DNA of 64,000 nucleotides from Labia minor (Eukaryota; Arthropoda; Insecta; Dermaptera; Spongiphoridae). Positions within the stretch are counted from its first letter, which is position 1. Every line of letters starts with the position of its first letter. Below the pieces are notes generated by a model. The model searched no databases and had not been told where the DNA came from. It saw only the letters and a list, made by a program, of their open reading frames with translations. The position numbers and the translations under genes were made by a program. This document shows positions 34,922 through 46,986 of the stretch, one piece after another. The stretch is taken from contig OY720346.1 of assembly GCA_963082975.1 (NCBI GenBank), positions 73,276,767 to 73,340,766 of the forward strand, given 5' to 3'.

Positions 34922-35825
34922 TGTAACGTGCCGCGTACTTACTTGCACCAATGCTAGAAAGAAGGAACGAGATCATGCCACCTATATACGACGAATGTGT
35001 CAATTGTTTATTAAAAACATCATTTAATTTAATTCAAATATAATTTATTTAATTTAGTTACAATTATTAATTTTATATTAATCCAGTTAATTATAATTTA
35101 TATTATTTAATTTAATTATTCAATCAATTTTACATTAATTCTTTTAATTATAACTTATTTAATTCAACTTGTTTATTTAATTAATTTTACATTAATTCAT
35201 TTAATCATAATTTATATTATTTAATTTATTTATTCAATCAATTTTACATTAATTCTTTCGATTATAACTTATTTAATTCAACTTGCTTATTTAATTAATT
35301 TTATATTAATTCATTTAATTATAATTCATATTATTTACTTTATTTATTCAATCAATTTTACATTAACTTATTTAATATATCTTATTCAAATTAATTCATT
35401 TATTTACTCAATTTCATACGAATTTATTCAAATGCATTTGATGTAATTAAATTTGCTTTACTCACACTCTCCTGGCCAGGAACACATATTCACTAAACAG
35501 ATCAATATTAACACAAACATTTTATAATTATCGATAATTCATTCACTTCGCCTCTGATGTACTATCTCAGCTCGCCAGCGCAACTGTGTCCTCCCTCTCC
35601 TCTCGGCCTTCGTTCACATCACCTTCCGCTATCCACTCCGTCGGGCTCCCCACCTCCTCCTCCATCTCTTATCACCTATCTCGCTTCCACTTACATGCAT
35701 TTTTCCTTAACTTATTTCTATTATTTCTATTATTTCTATTATGAGAATTGCCAGCTTGTGAAAAAAATACATTCTCTAGGGGCCCTTAATGGGTGAACAG
35801 CGATATATATTCCTAATATATTACA
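34922..35825 (-). repeat. 5' LTR, about 904 bp, with internal minisatellite
   Basis: The ends TGTAA (35825 side) and TTACA (34922 side) form the short terminal inverted repeat of LTRs. The inner end sits two bases from the primer-binding site. From about 35030 to 35440 the LTR carries three or more tandem units of about 112 bp (CAATCAATTTTACATTAA recurs near 35123, 35234 and 35348). A G+C-richer part at 35460-35680 may be the promoter/R region. No second LTR is in the window, so the outer edge rests on the TG...CA rule. Confidence 0.7.
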
Positions 35826-36275
35826 CCTGTATCCGAATAACAAGTTTTTATTTGTATTTCCTTCTTTCAAAGTTTGATGTTTATTGCCTAAAATGAAATT
35901 TTTAATAATAAGTATCTTAGTAAGTAAATATATATATATATACAGTTGGAAAGTTTATTGATTGATGTTCAAGTCGGTTTAAAATATACGATACACCGAA
36001 TTGTATGAAGCCTTTTTACCGGTTGTTAAGAGAGAGAAGATTTTTTCTTTTTTTTTCTCCACCTCTCCATCCCCTATCACGGGGGGTGTAATTTATTTTC
36101 AAATTGGAAAAGTGAACGTTGTTAGCCTCTTATATATACATATATTTATTACCTATGGAAAAAAAAAGAAATTGATTTGTATTCAGTTGGAAATGGATTT
36201 GAAATTGTGTCAAAGAAAATCTCTTAAAGTTAGCATAGACAGAGATGCACTGCATCTTTTCGTACTAAATTCATA
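35826..36275. other. Spacer upstream of the LTR element
   Basis: Mixed A/T-rich sequence. The open frame from 36001 matches nothing known and ends in the mariner fragment. No gene is assigned. Confidence 0.4.
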
Positions 36276-36436
36276 AGAGGGTGGGGTGAAAAGTTTCCGG
36301 CCTGACTAAGAAAAACGATGTTTTTAAATTTTTTTTTTGCTTTATTTTTTAACATTCAAGATAACTGAGACATGTACGATGTCAGCTGAACGTGTGCGAA
36401 ATATTTTGTACAACCATTTGAACATGGAAAGCTTAT
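36276..36436 (+). mobile_element. Mariner 5' end fragment
   Basis: The fragment starts AGAGGGTGGGGTGAAAAG and runs in parallel with the copy at 36705 through CGATGTCAGCTGAACGTG to TTTGAACATGGAAAGC, then diverges. It has one terminal repeat and the start of the ORF only. Confidence 0.75.
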
Positions 36437-36704
36437 GAAAACATGGCTAATATATTATACTCATAAGTAATTATGTCTTTTTCTAAACTTTTCTAAATAT
36501 TTCTTTTATGAAATAAATACACCTATTAAAGAGAATTTGATTAACAATTTCAAATTCAATCTATCACATGTATGTTTTTTTGACTTTTTAATTCTAAATA
36601 ATTTTAGAAAAAAAAAAGTTTAAGAGTCAATCAACCATATTTTAAAATACCTAGATTTTCTAGAATAATAAATATTCGAGAAAAATTAAATTATTATATG
36701 AGTA

Positions 36705-37169
36705 CAAGGATGGGGTGAAAAGTTTCCGGCCTGACCAAGAAAAACGATGTTTTTAAATTTTTTTTTTTTTTTGCTTTATTTTTCAACATTCAAGATAGCT
36801 GAAACCTGTACGATGTCAGCGGAACGTGTGCGAAATATTTTTCACAACCATTTGAATATGGAAAGCTGTGTGCGACGTGGGTGCCGCGTTTGCTAACGTT
36901 AGACCAAAAACTGCTTCGAAAAACCATTTCTACCGACAATTTGGCGCTGTATAGGCGTAATCCAAACGAATTTTTAGCGACGATTCACAACTGTTGATGA
37001 GACTTAAATTAAGTGTAATTAATTAATTAATTAATGATATTAATTAGAACACCGTTATGAGAAATGTATCAGTGTTGATGGAGATTATGTTGAAAAATAT
37101 AGCAAAAAAAAAAAAATTTAAAATCATCGTTTTTCTTGGTCAGGCCAGAAACTTTTCACCCCACCCTCG
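36705..37169 (+). mobile_element. Mariner deletion derivative with intact TIRs
   Basis: The terminal inverted repeats are CAAGGATGGGGTGAAAAG and (inverse) CGAGGGTGGGGTGAAAAG. Both extend through GGCCTGACCAAGAAAAACG and are flanked by TA (36703-36704, 37170-37171). Inside, MSAERVRNIFHNHLNME and, after a shift, WVPRLLTLDQKLLRKT and LYRRNPNEFLATIH are transposase sequence leading up to the first catalytic Asp. A C-terminal YEKCISVDGDYVEK follows directly, so the whole catalytic core is deleted. Confidence 0.88.
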
Positions 37170-37988
37170 TATACTAACACATCAATTTTTTTTTTTTTTT
37201 TCAAAAACATTCAATTTTTAATTAGGCTTAGAATAAAATTAAATGAAAAAGAAAAGGAAAATAAAAACTAAATTTTATTTAAAATTGCAGTAAAAAGTAA
37301 AAAAAAAAAATTAAATCCAATTGGAATAAAATTTAAGTATTATTTTATTAATTTTATTTTTTATTTTAATGGTTGGATTCTTATACGAGTATTGCTTGTT
37401 ACTTGTATTGATCGCTTTTACATTGAAAACAAACATAACTTAATGATGGAAATGAAAATCTAAAAATTATAAAAATAAAATTTTTATTTGTATTAGTTCT
37501 ACATTGACCATTGATCTAATTAAAATAAAATTTTCTATAGTAAACCATGTAAATATCCAAGATAGGTTCCATATAAACTATTCGATTAATTTATGAAAAA
37601 CAAAATTAAAATTAATCCCTGTCTTACGAGTTCATTGTAGCTGTTGTCGTAAGTCGGCTTTCTTTCTGAACATATTATTATTGAATTTACACATCTAAAT
37701 GAAACGAGCAATTCAATATATAATTAATATCAATTTAAAAATAAATTAAAATTAATAAATAGAATAAATAATAATAAATTAATTAATTAATTAAAATTTT
37801 AAAATACTATTTACAAAATTTGTGATGATCGCACTAGTAAGCATAAATTTTTTAAAAATGGTTTTGTTACACAATGTATTTAATTTTTCACTTAATATTC
37901 CACTTAATTTTCCACAAAACATATCACCATATGATGTACATTCTGAGATACCCTTCCAGAGAAAAAAAAAGAAAATTAAAAAAAAAAT
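37170..37988. other. A+T-rich spacer
   Basis: No gene, RNA or recurrent repeat was recognised. Confidence 0.5.
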
Positions 37989-38545
37989 AAGTTGACCTGT
38001 GGCCAGACGCAGAACCGACCGACGGTTTGAAATAAATTAATTTCCAGCAATTTCAAATAATTTCAAATAATTTAAATGTATCTATTAATGCAATAAAAAA
38101 CAGATATGGATATAACATAAATATTTTTAATTTTATTTTATTTATAAGATATATAAGGAGGCGCTGGCATCATGAAGGACTGGGAGACGGGTGAGGATAA
38201 AAACCAATACAAAGTGCATGATTCGTGGAGATATGTAAAAAATCTCCTCATGTGAAATTTGGTGTGAAAATAACGCTTCCCTTCCTATCGTCGATCGGTA
38301 ATACGACTACTTCCGGTTTCCGGATATACACCAAAAGTTGATCAATTCATCATATTGATGCATTAAGTAAATATACCAAATTTTATCAAAATCCGTTGAG
38401 CCGTTCAAGCTGTACGCATCTATACGGACGGACGGACAGACGGACAGACATCATGCTAAAAATACTTTTTTCTGTTAAGATTCTGTTAAGATTCGTGGAG
38501 ATATGTAAAAATCTCCACATGTGAAATTTGGTGTGAAAACACGGT
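37989..38545 (+). mobile_element. Family C element with two 3' modules, copy C6
   Basis: It starts AAGTTGACCTGTGGCCAG with ACCGACCGACGG. The first terminus-like block CCTATCGTCGATCGG is followed by the cassette CTTCCGGTTTCCGG, ACCAAATTTTATCAAAATCC and (GGAC/GGACAGAC)n. It ends imperfectly at AACACGGTAAAA, with the last subterminal repeat lost. The order is the same as in C2. Confidence 0.75.
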
Positions 38546-40022
38546 AAAAAAATCAAAGACTCGAACCCAAAACAACGCAACCAAATTTAACGACGCACAG
38601 TGAAAATTAGTACTAATTAAGCAGCGACGCAACTTCAAAAAAAAACACAAAACGAAACGACGCAAATCGAGGTATTGGGTGCATATTAATAAGGGAATCA
38701 TCCTATTTACAATGTTAGAGGGAGAGAAAAAGAGAGAGAGAGAGAGAGTTAAATCAAGTGGAAATGTTATCTTTGTTTTGTTATATATTTTGATAATATG
38801 GACAAGTTATGATATTTGTTTTCATCCGACATGATAGGAATAGGCATAACCTATGTTATAGGTATATTTACATAAAAGTTTATAAAAAAGTATATTTCAC
38901 ATTGTAGAGAGAGAGAGAGAGACGAGTTGATGTCTTTAATAATTTGACCGATTGACAAACATCAAAGGGTCGATCAAAAGATGTTAGATGTAATAGAAGG
39001 GAGAGGAGATTGGGAGAAAAAGAAAAGTGGTGGGATATGAGCATGGAAAAAAAAATGAATGGATGTTATGGATGTTTCTATTGATAGAAAACAAAAGTAG
39101 AAGAGAGAGAGAGAGAGACACAGGGTTTAAAAAAAAAATGAAAAAAGAAAAAAAAGAGAAGAAAACTGCAAAAGTGAGACAGTCGGGTGTCAATCGAAGT
39201 GTGGGCGGATGAGTAGAGATAGATTCTCTATCTCGTGTCGAATGTCAGTTAGACACGGAGCTTTTAGTTTTTTAGAAAATTCACGGGAGCGGACAAGCGG
39301 GAAAATGGACAGACGGCACTTATCGGTGGAAAACGCTTCATGTTGCTGAAAGTTTTATATCCGAAGTGAGTGTGAGATTGCAAAAGGGGGTAAAGGAAAG
39401 GGTGGGTGGGTGGGTGGTGGGTTCAAGAACCAAAATACCAAGACAAGAGTAGCTAAAAGAGAAGGGGGTGAGTGAGAGGGTGGAATGAGAGGGTTGATAT
39501 ACTACCGGAAGTGAAATTTTTATGAGCAAATCAATCTCTTGAGCACACATTGCACGCTTCGTTCCCTCCTTTTCTCACTTTCTCTCTCTCTCTCTCTCTT
39601 TCGACCAATACAAATACATTCCCTTAGTTTAAAGACAAGCCCTTTCTATTGCCCTAAGCAATTTTGGTAATGTATATAAACACCCGACGTTTGTGTTAAG
39701 TCTTTAACAACATCAAAGCAAAATTCTTACATCCATCTACATATACATACTTATATATGTTGATTCTTTACATTTTACTTCTTTTGAAAATTGAAAGAAT
39801 ATATAAACAATATATATATATATATATATATAATCCTTTTGATCCAAAAATTTTTATGTTAAAAAAATATTTTTATTAAAAATGATTTTAAAGAGATTTA
39901 TTATATAAATATAATATTTTAAAGAGAAATAAAGTGAATGTAGAATAGAACCCTAATAAAGTTAAATTAAAATATTAAACTTGTAATGATTGCAAAGAAC
40001 TAACAAAAACTTTCATCTTTTT
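38546..40022. other. Single-copy region with (GA)n tracts and a possible promoter
   Basis: The region is less A/T-biased than average and contains several GA/CT tracts (38720-38748, 38906-38922, 39101-39120, 39578-39600). A TATATAAACACCCGACG block near 39671 looks TATA-box-like, but no gene start follows in a defensible frame. Overlapping ORFs on both strands are low-complexity by-products. Confidence 0.35.
39400..39414 (+). other. Predicted G-quadruplex
   Basis: GGGTGGGTGGGTGGG has four G3 runs with one-base loops, the most stable class of parallel intramolecular quadruplex, and further G-runs follow. It could act in transcription or simply be an expanded (GGGT)n. Confidence 0.6.
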
Positions 40023-40858
40023 ACTATCTCGCCAGTCCACGAAAATTTTCGATGTCGAGATTTTGATTTTTTTATACGTTTTAAAGGTTCCTGAATCATT
40101 TTCACTAAGGTTGAGAAAAATCTTTATGTGTGTGTTTATGTATGTAGACAAGATTAAGCAAAAAAGATTTGAGCTAGAATAATGAAATTTGGTAACAAGG
40201 AATTATTCAAAATGTGCTGTTTTCTATCAACTTTTGAGAAATATAGCTCAATCGGAAGAGGGTCATCACCTACAACGTTTTGATCTTTTTTAATATTGCG
40301 ATCATGAAAATTTTCGAAGTTAAGATTTTGATGTTTGTATACGTTTTGAAGGTCCCTGAGTCATTTTCACTAAGTTTGATAAAAATGTATGTGTGTGTGT
40401 ATGTGTGTGTGTGCGTATGTAGAGAAGATTACACAAAAATGGTTTGTGCTAGAATAATGAAATTTGGTATACGGGCATTATTCAAAATTTGTAGTTTTCT
40501 ATCAACTTTTGAGAAATTTAGCTCAACCAGAAGAGGGTGATTACCTACAACGTTTTGATTTTTTTTCCTCTAAAAATAAAGATATATGTTTGATAGTTTA
40601 TCAGATGATTCCAAATTATATAAAACTGCTTTATATAGAATTTCAGCTTGATTGAATCGTGCCGGAAATAATATTTTAATACTGTAAATCACGCGCCAGC
40701 ACGTGACGTGGCGCCATCAACAAAGAGCCAAACACGAGCTGGTTTAATAAATATTATTTATTAATTTTAATTTATAATTTAATTAATTTAATTTAATTTA
40801 AATTAATATATGTTATTTAATCCAATTCAAATTTGCGAGATAGTGGAGACACTCCAGC
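40023..40858 (-). mobile_element. Family A element, copy A6, with duplicated 3' module
   Basis: The termini are present (GGCGAGATAGT at the low end, GAGTGTCTCCA at the high end). The unit from the terminal ATCGAAAATTTTC through the microsatellite to the cassette start occurs twice (about 40036-40290 and 40300-40560). The inner unit lacks the terminal repeat. The short ORF in it is an artefact of the repeat. Confidence 0.75.
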
Positions 40859-40892
40859 TTATTTTATATTACATGTTATTTACTCAAGAACA

Positions 40893-40994
40893 AATTTTAA
40901 TTTTAATTTATAATTAATTAAATTTAATTCAAATATAATATATGTTATTTAATCCAATTGAAATTGCGAATTAGTCGAGTGGAGACAGCCCAGA
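40893..40994 (-). mobile_element. Second 5' end of family A beside A6
   Basis: About 100 bp matching the first part of family A, ending GTCGAGTGGAGACAGCCCAG on +. It is separated from the A6 5' end by 35 bp, so part of another copy is nested or was left after recombination. Confidence 0.6.
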
Positions 40995-41404
40995 TTTTTA
41001 TATAAATGCGTCAGCGCCCAAGCAATAGATTTTAGAAATTATAATAACGAGAATTTTACTTGAAATTTCAATTTTATATTTTTGGAACGAATTTCTATAT
41101 CCAAATATTTATGTAGAAAGCAGGAAGGAAGGTCTTTCTACTTCCTCGAGACACCCACCAAAAGGCTAAAAGATGTATCTTTACAGACATTTCCAGCAAA
41201 ACAACTTGTTGCAAACTTTTCTTTTTATGATGACTGAATCTTTACTGACCGCCGCCTCCCACAATCGAACTCACAGTCGATTATAATGAAAATCTGAATA
41301 ATCATAATACAATTGTTAAATGGGTTTTCTAAAAATGACCCATCAATAAGTTGTTTCCCAAAATGGCACAAATTAATTAAAATAACTTGATTATCAAGTG
41401 GAAA
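40995..41404. other. Spacer between A6 and the duplicated block
   Basis: The segment 41305-41400 (CAATTGTTAAATGGGTTTTC, AATTAAAATAACTTGATT) resembles the interior of the 29.5-32.1 kb region near 31270-31330. No gene was seen. Confidence 0.4.
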
Positions 41405-42607
41405 AATATTAAATTTTTATTTTAATCTTTTCTAAAATTTATTAAACTTCATTTAAATTAAAAGGAATAAATAAATTTACAATTAATTCTTGATTGAGGG
41501 ATGATTTAGGTGGTGAGACCGATCAACGTCTTCCACTGGAAAGGGAATGGCTACTGAATGCGCTCGAAGCAGGCAGACAGGCAAGCAGGCAGGCCAGGAG
41601 GGAGGGTGGGTGGGGGAGGTGAGGTGGCGGGGGGGGGGGTTCAACATGGCGGCAAAATCTTTGCAATCTGTCAAAATTCAATAATTAATATTTAATTAAC
41701 GATGCACCGTAAAATTATATAATAGTAGTGAAAAAGAATCTACGTTTCATAATGAATCGATTCGTATAGGTTTTATCTGTTATGAGGCAAGATTTTTGTT
41801 GAACTGTAAAAATAAACCGATATTAAAATTAATTAAAAATTTACATTTAATGATACAAAAAATCAATTTTATTTAGAATCTGGCTAAAATTATGGTCAAT
41901 GGATTGGTCTTGGTCACAATTTACAAGATTTAGTCAAAAATTTTAATAAAATGAAAAACATTGATTTGATTGGTTTTTCTAATTTTCCAAATCGTACTAT
42001 AAATATGAGTTCCAAGTTTTTACTAATATGAAGCGTAGGAGAGGTGGGTCCTCTCAGAGGCACATAAGACATGTCTCACTCGTGAATATACGGGGTTTTG
42101 CTATTCGAAAAAGTGACGTAATCTGGATATATTTGAATTAACCCCCTTCGGGGGTTAATTCAAATATATATAGGAGACTCTTAAAGAGTCTCCTTTAAAA
42201 GTCAAGATTTCAATTTTTTTTTCTTTTTAATGAAGCTATGCTAGGTATTCTCCTTCATCCAAATAAATTTGATTTTTTGAATGATCAGGGGTGGAGGGGG
42301 GGGGAGAGTAAGAGTAAGGGAATGAATGGAAAGGATTCAATGGGTAAAGGACATAATTTCTCCAGGTAGAAGAGGGATTTAGAAGAAATCATGAGCTCAC
42401 GTGAGGGCAGGGTCGCCAATCCCTGAAATAGAATTCTTTTCCACTGAGTTTATATAGAAAAGAATCTACTCGCTACCCGGGATATTATTTTGAAATTTAT
42501 TAAAAAATAATTTTAGATCATAATCATCCTATATGTTATTACAACTTTTATATACCATATATTTATATTTTCCTTATCCCGATAATTTATATACTTATTA
42601 TCTAAGG
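41405..42607 (+). repeat. 1.2 kb duplicated block, copy 1
   Basis: The block is collinear with 55320-56490 over its whole length, differing by scattered substitutions and small indels. Landmarks: CTTCCACTGGAAAGGGAATG, a G-quadruplex motif (41600-41616), GTGGGTCCTCTCAGAGGCAC, the hairpin at 42126-42168, the palindrome GGAGACTCTTAAAGAGTCTC and CATGAGCTCACGTGAGGGCA. There is no coding potential; the small ORF within is incidental. The orientation shown is arbitrary. Confidence 0.8.
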
Positions 42608-42850
42608 ACTCTTAAAGAGTCTCCTATAAAAGTCAAGATTTCAATTTTTTTTTCTTTTTAATGAATCTATGCTAGGTATTCTCCTTCATCCAAATAACCT
42701 TAATTTTTTGAAGGGTCAAGTGAGGGGGGAAGGGAATGGATGGAAAGGAGTAAACGCCCCTCCTATATAAGAAAGGATTCATGAGCTCACGTGAGGGCAG
42801 GGACGCTACTCCCTGAAGTAGAAATCTTTTCTATTGGGATCATAGAGAAG
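42608..42850 (+). repeat. Partial third copy of the duplicated block
   Basis: It restarts within the block at CTCTTAAAGAGTCTCC and repeats through TATGCTAGGTATTCTCC to CATGAGCTCACGTGAGGGCA. It joins copy 1 directly head to tail. Confidence 0.7.
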
Positions 42851-44740
42851 TGACTACTCGTTACCCTTCAAAATCTTAATAATAAGTCTTACTATATATT
42901 TTTTTTTCTATTTTTCTATTATTATTAATATTGTTTTAAGAAATAATATTTATTTTCTTCTTAAAAATTATATTATAATTGTTGATTGTCTATTTTATAT
43001 TTTTCAATTTTGTCTATTAATCTACTATTTTACTAATACTTTTTCAGGTTATACTTTAGCTTTCCCTCTTGATCTCTCAATTATCAATTATTAATTTATA
43101 TATTTTATCTTTTAAGATTCTGGCATAGGTAGTTTTAACAAACAAATCTAATTTTTTCATATTATATATGAATTTCTATTTTTTTTTCTTAACTTCACTT
43201 GGCGACTGTCTCTGTGTCTCTGTGTTTGTTCGCTCTTTTGACAAATTGAAATCGATTTTTTATTGTCATAGACTTATGAAAATTTTTATAGATATTTCAA
43301 TGGATCCCTAGATGGTATATAAGAAATATAATTGAATTATAATTAATTAATTGTAATTAATTAGCAATTAATTACTTTTAGTAACTAAATCCTTTTGTAT
43401 AGCTCCGATTAATTATTTTTCTTCATATTCTGAAACATAAATATTGATTTCATAATAGATTTTCATTTTGATTTTGAATATTTCATAGCATTAAAATTAA
43501 TGGTGAATTCTTATTAATCAGCAATAGGGTCGATGAAATACGGGTGGTCTTCCCCTCAAATGGCATAGAGAAAAGGTTTGGATTTGATTGTTAATATGTA
43601 AATGTAATAAAAATTCTTTTAAATTTTGATACATACTTTGATATAAGTATATTACAGTGAAAAATAATAAAAGATTAATTTCTTAGCTCTTAAACTATCA
43701 ATTTTATTGCATGATAAAAAATATTTGTCAGTTTATGTGTTTAATAAAATTTTTATTATTACAAAAATTTGACTTGAATTTTCATATAAATAAATAATAC
43801 TAAATGCGCCCAACGTTTTTAGCTTTATAAAAAATTTTTATATTTATATTATTTGTGTTAAGATGCAGGTAGGCTTTGATTCAATGTCTTTCTTTATGCA
43901 TATATACAATTTCTTTAAATTTTTTTATCTTCTTATTGTATTTTGAATAAAATTCCCTCATTCACACAAAAATTCTATTTTCTCTCTTTCTCTATATTTA
44001 TTGTCTATTCATTAGTCAATTCTCGATTGATATTCATCAAACAAAAGTTTTTTTTTTTTTATTTTTATGACTCTTCATTTTGTTTTTAAATGCATAGAGA
44101 TTATGCAATTTCTTGGATCTCCATCATTTCCTATTGATCCTATAAATATTAGGATGAACTTTTTTCCCTATACTCTTAATAATCAAAAATACATTAAATT
44201 AAAAGTACAAATTTTATAATGTACGATATAATAAGTTTTTGAAAAACTCAATAAATCTTTCATATATATCTTTGCTTTTTAGAAATTAATTTTGCATGCA
44301 AATTCAGGATTTCCTACCCCTCCCATCCTTTCTCCCCTTTTTCAGTGAAACTTTTTAGTTTTAATTTATTCACCTGATATATAAACGATGAAACCGTTTC
44401 AGTACAATACCAATCATTCCAAAACATATAATCAACAATTGCAATTTGCATTAATCTATGAAAAGGAAATTTAAAAAAAAAACATGTAATTTTTTTTTAA
44501 ATCTAATTTGCGTTCCCAGACCATTAAATACATTGCATTTAGTAATATACTAGTTTATATAAGATTTCCGGAAAAAATTCAAACATTAAGAAAAGAAGTT
44601 GTTCTAGGAGAATATAATCAATATTTGATTGCTTACATACAAATTCATTATTAATTATGACACGAGATTTTAAGGTATTTTTAGCGATATAGAAATGTTC
44701 AATATTAATATTAAGAATAAAATTAGGTACTTGAAACTTT

Positions 44741-45130
44741 TTTTTATTTAAATGATTTATTCGTGATTAATATTTTAAAGTTAGAAGGTTAATGCATGGG
44801 TGAGAGAACTGAGGTTTCGAATGTGAAATAGTGGCATCTAAATAACCCCTTTTGAAAACACTCAATTGGGTTTTTTTATTTGTTTTTTTTTTGTTTATTG
44901 TTTATTTAGCACATCTCATTTTCTTGGTGTTGTATTTTAGTTTATTTAAATGATTTATTCGTGATTAATATTTTAAAGTTACAAGGTTAATGCATGGGTG
45001 AGAGAAGTGTGGTTTCAAATGTGAAATAGTGGCATCTAATTAACCCCTTTAGAAAACACTCAATTGTGTTTTTTTCATTTTTTTTTATTGTTTACTTAGC
45101 ACACAACATTTTCTTGGGGTTTGTATATTT
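44741..45130. repeat. Two tandem units of about 200 bp
   Basis: TTTATTCGTGATTAATATTT, AAGGTTAATGCATGGGTGAG, TGTGAAATAGTGGCATCTAA and ACACTCAATTG recur in the same order about 200 bp apart. The units differ by several substitutions. No coding frame runs through them. Confidence 0.85.
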
Positions 45131-45606
45131 TTTTGTCAGTGAATATACATATGCATAATTTTAACCTTTCTTTTGTTATTTCAGTAGTGTTGTAGTATTG
45201 GAGTTCATTTATTATTCGGGCAAGCAAAAGATGATATCAAATATAAAAATTCTCGGAGTAAATAAAATCAGTGTAAGAATATATGAAATTACATATATAT
45301 ATATGTGTGTGTGTATGTATGTGTTTAGTATAAAGTATATTGTATATTAAATAGCGTAGAGACTTCACAATGTAGATTAAATTTAATTATTTAAATCGCA
45401 AATAGATGTAATAACCAAAATCTACCAACAGATTAATTTAAAGCTATTAGAAAGTGAAATGGGAGTGATGGGGATATCGGGGGGTGAAGGAAGGAGAAAA
45501 AGAGAGAGGGGATTGGTTCAAGTTCATTTATTTTCAATTTCAAAAAGCACCCGGGGGGTGATTATTACATTATTTTCAATGAAATCACCCTTTTGTATAT
45601 AACATA

Positions 45607-45655
<49 letters not shown>

Positions 45656-46442
45656 GGAATATTAAAGCCTTAAAGAATTATTTTTTGAAATAAATATCTT
45701 TATATAAAATTAATTAAAAAAAAAACAGAAAATGTATTTTTGGGAAATATATTATTGAAAAAAAAATTAAATTATTTTCACACATACACACGTAATAATT
45801 AAATTTTAATTCATATCTCTTTTATCTTTTATTTTAAACTTTTTTATTTAAAAAAAAAAAATAATTTTAATAAAAAAATATTAAGTATATTAGATTGTTT
45901 AAATTTTTAAAATACACCTAATCCCATTTATTTTTTGTTGATTTATTATAATATTATTAGAAAAAAAAACAAATTCAATTTTTTTAAGCTATATGTGAAT
46001 TTTATTAAACCTCCCCACTTCAAGTCAAAGACATACAAAAGATTAGCTCTAGGGGAATATTTTCCCTCTCCCCATTTGATCTCAACCAATTCAATCAGAA
46101 GACCCAAAAGATATTTATGATTATGAATCAACTCAAAGTTGGGTGGATGAAAGGAAGAATTACCCTCTCTCTGTTATTTGTCATTTTATACCAATGTTTT
46201 TCTATTTATTTAGGTTCATTAATTTTTATTTTTTCACTAATATTATATTATATATCAATTTTTGTTTAAAAACATCTTATATATGTGCCACTCAGAATCC
46301 AAAGCGATCAACTCATTTAAACAAACTGAAAAAATGAAGCCCAAAATTCTAAAGCTTGTATTAAAATCAGGTTTATTGATTACAGAATAATATAAATATA
46401 ATATAATATAAATAAAAAAAATATATAAATATAAAATAACGT

Positions 46443-46986
46443 TTTTCTCATGAACTTAAAAAGAATAAAATAATTTTTCTATAAGCCTGACACACACAAA
46501 GTTTATGGATGAATTGTTTCATATTCAACTAATAACGTTGGGCGCATTTAGTTTTATTTATTTATATGAAAAATCAAGTCAAATTTTTGTAATAATAAAA
46601 ATTTTATTAATCACATACTGACAAATTTTTTTATTATGCAAAAAAAATTGAGAAAGAAATTAATCTTTTATTATTTTGCACAGTAATATACTCATATCAA
46701 AGTATGTAACAAAATTTAAAATTTTTTTTATCAAATTTACATATTATCAATCAAATTCAAAATGGTTGATTATATTAGAAGAAATAGTGTTACTTGTTAA
46801 TGAATTGTTTTAGTGTGGTATGTATGTATATATATGAATGATAGTTCTATAAAGGAAGTTAATTGCATAGAAATCAAATGAAAACTAAAAGCGCCCAACG
46901 TTTTAGTTGAATATGAAACAATTCAGCCATAAACTTTGTCAGGCTTATATGAAACTTATTTTATTCTTTTTAGTACATGAAAAAAA
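46443..46986. repeat. Inner foldback with about 120 bp arms
   Basis: 46443-46560 (ATAAGCCTGACA, TGAATTGTTTCATATTCAAC, AACGTTGGGCGC) is inverted at 46865-46986. It is nested in the right arm of the 4.2 kb foldback. Confidence 0.7.

Larger units (their letters stand above)
32246..35825 (-). mobile_element. Truncated errantivirus-type LTR retrotransposon (5' LTR, gag, protease-envelope fusion)
   Basis: The order along the minus strand is 5' LTR, primer-binding site, gag with two zinc knuckles, a protease in the -1 frame, then envelope sequence. Reverse transcriptase, RNase H and integrase are absent. The envelope is cut before its C-terminal membrane anchor and no 3' LTR or polypurine tract follows, so the element also lost its 3' end. 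Composition is far richer in G+C than the flanks, which suggests a recent arrival. It cannot move unaided. Confidence 0.85.

Noticed and set aside
39660-39720. TATATAAA box followed by a possible transcription start
   Set aside because: A/T-rich DNA gives such motifs by chance and no downstream gene model supports it.
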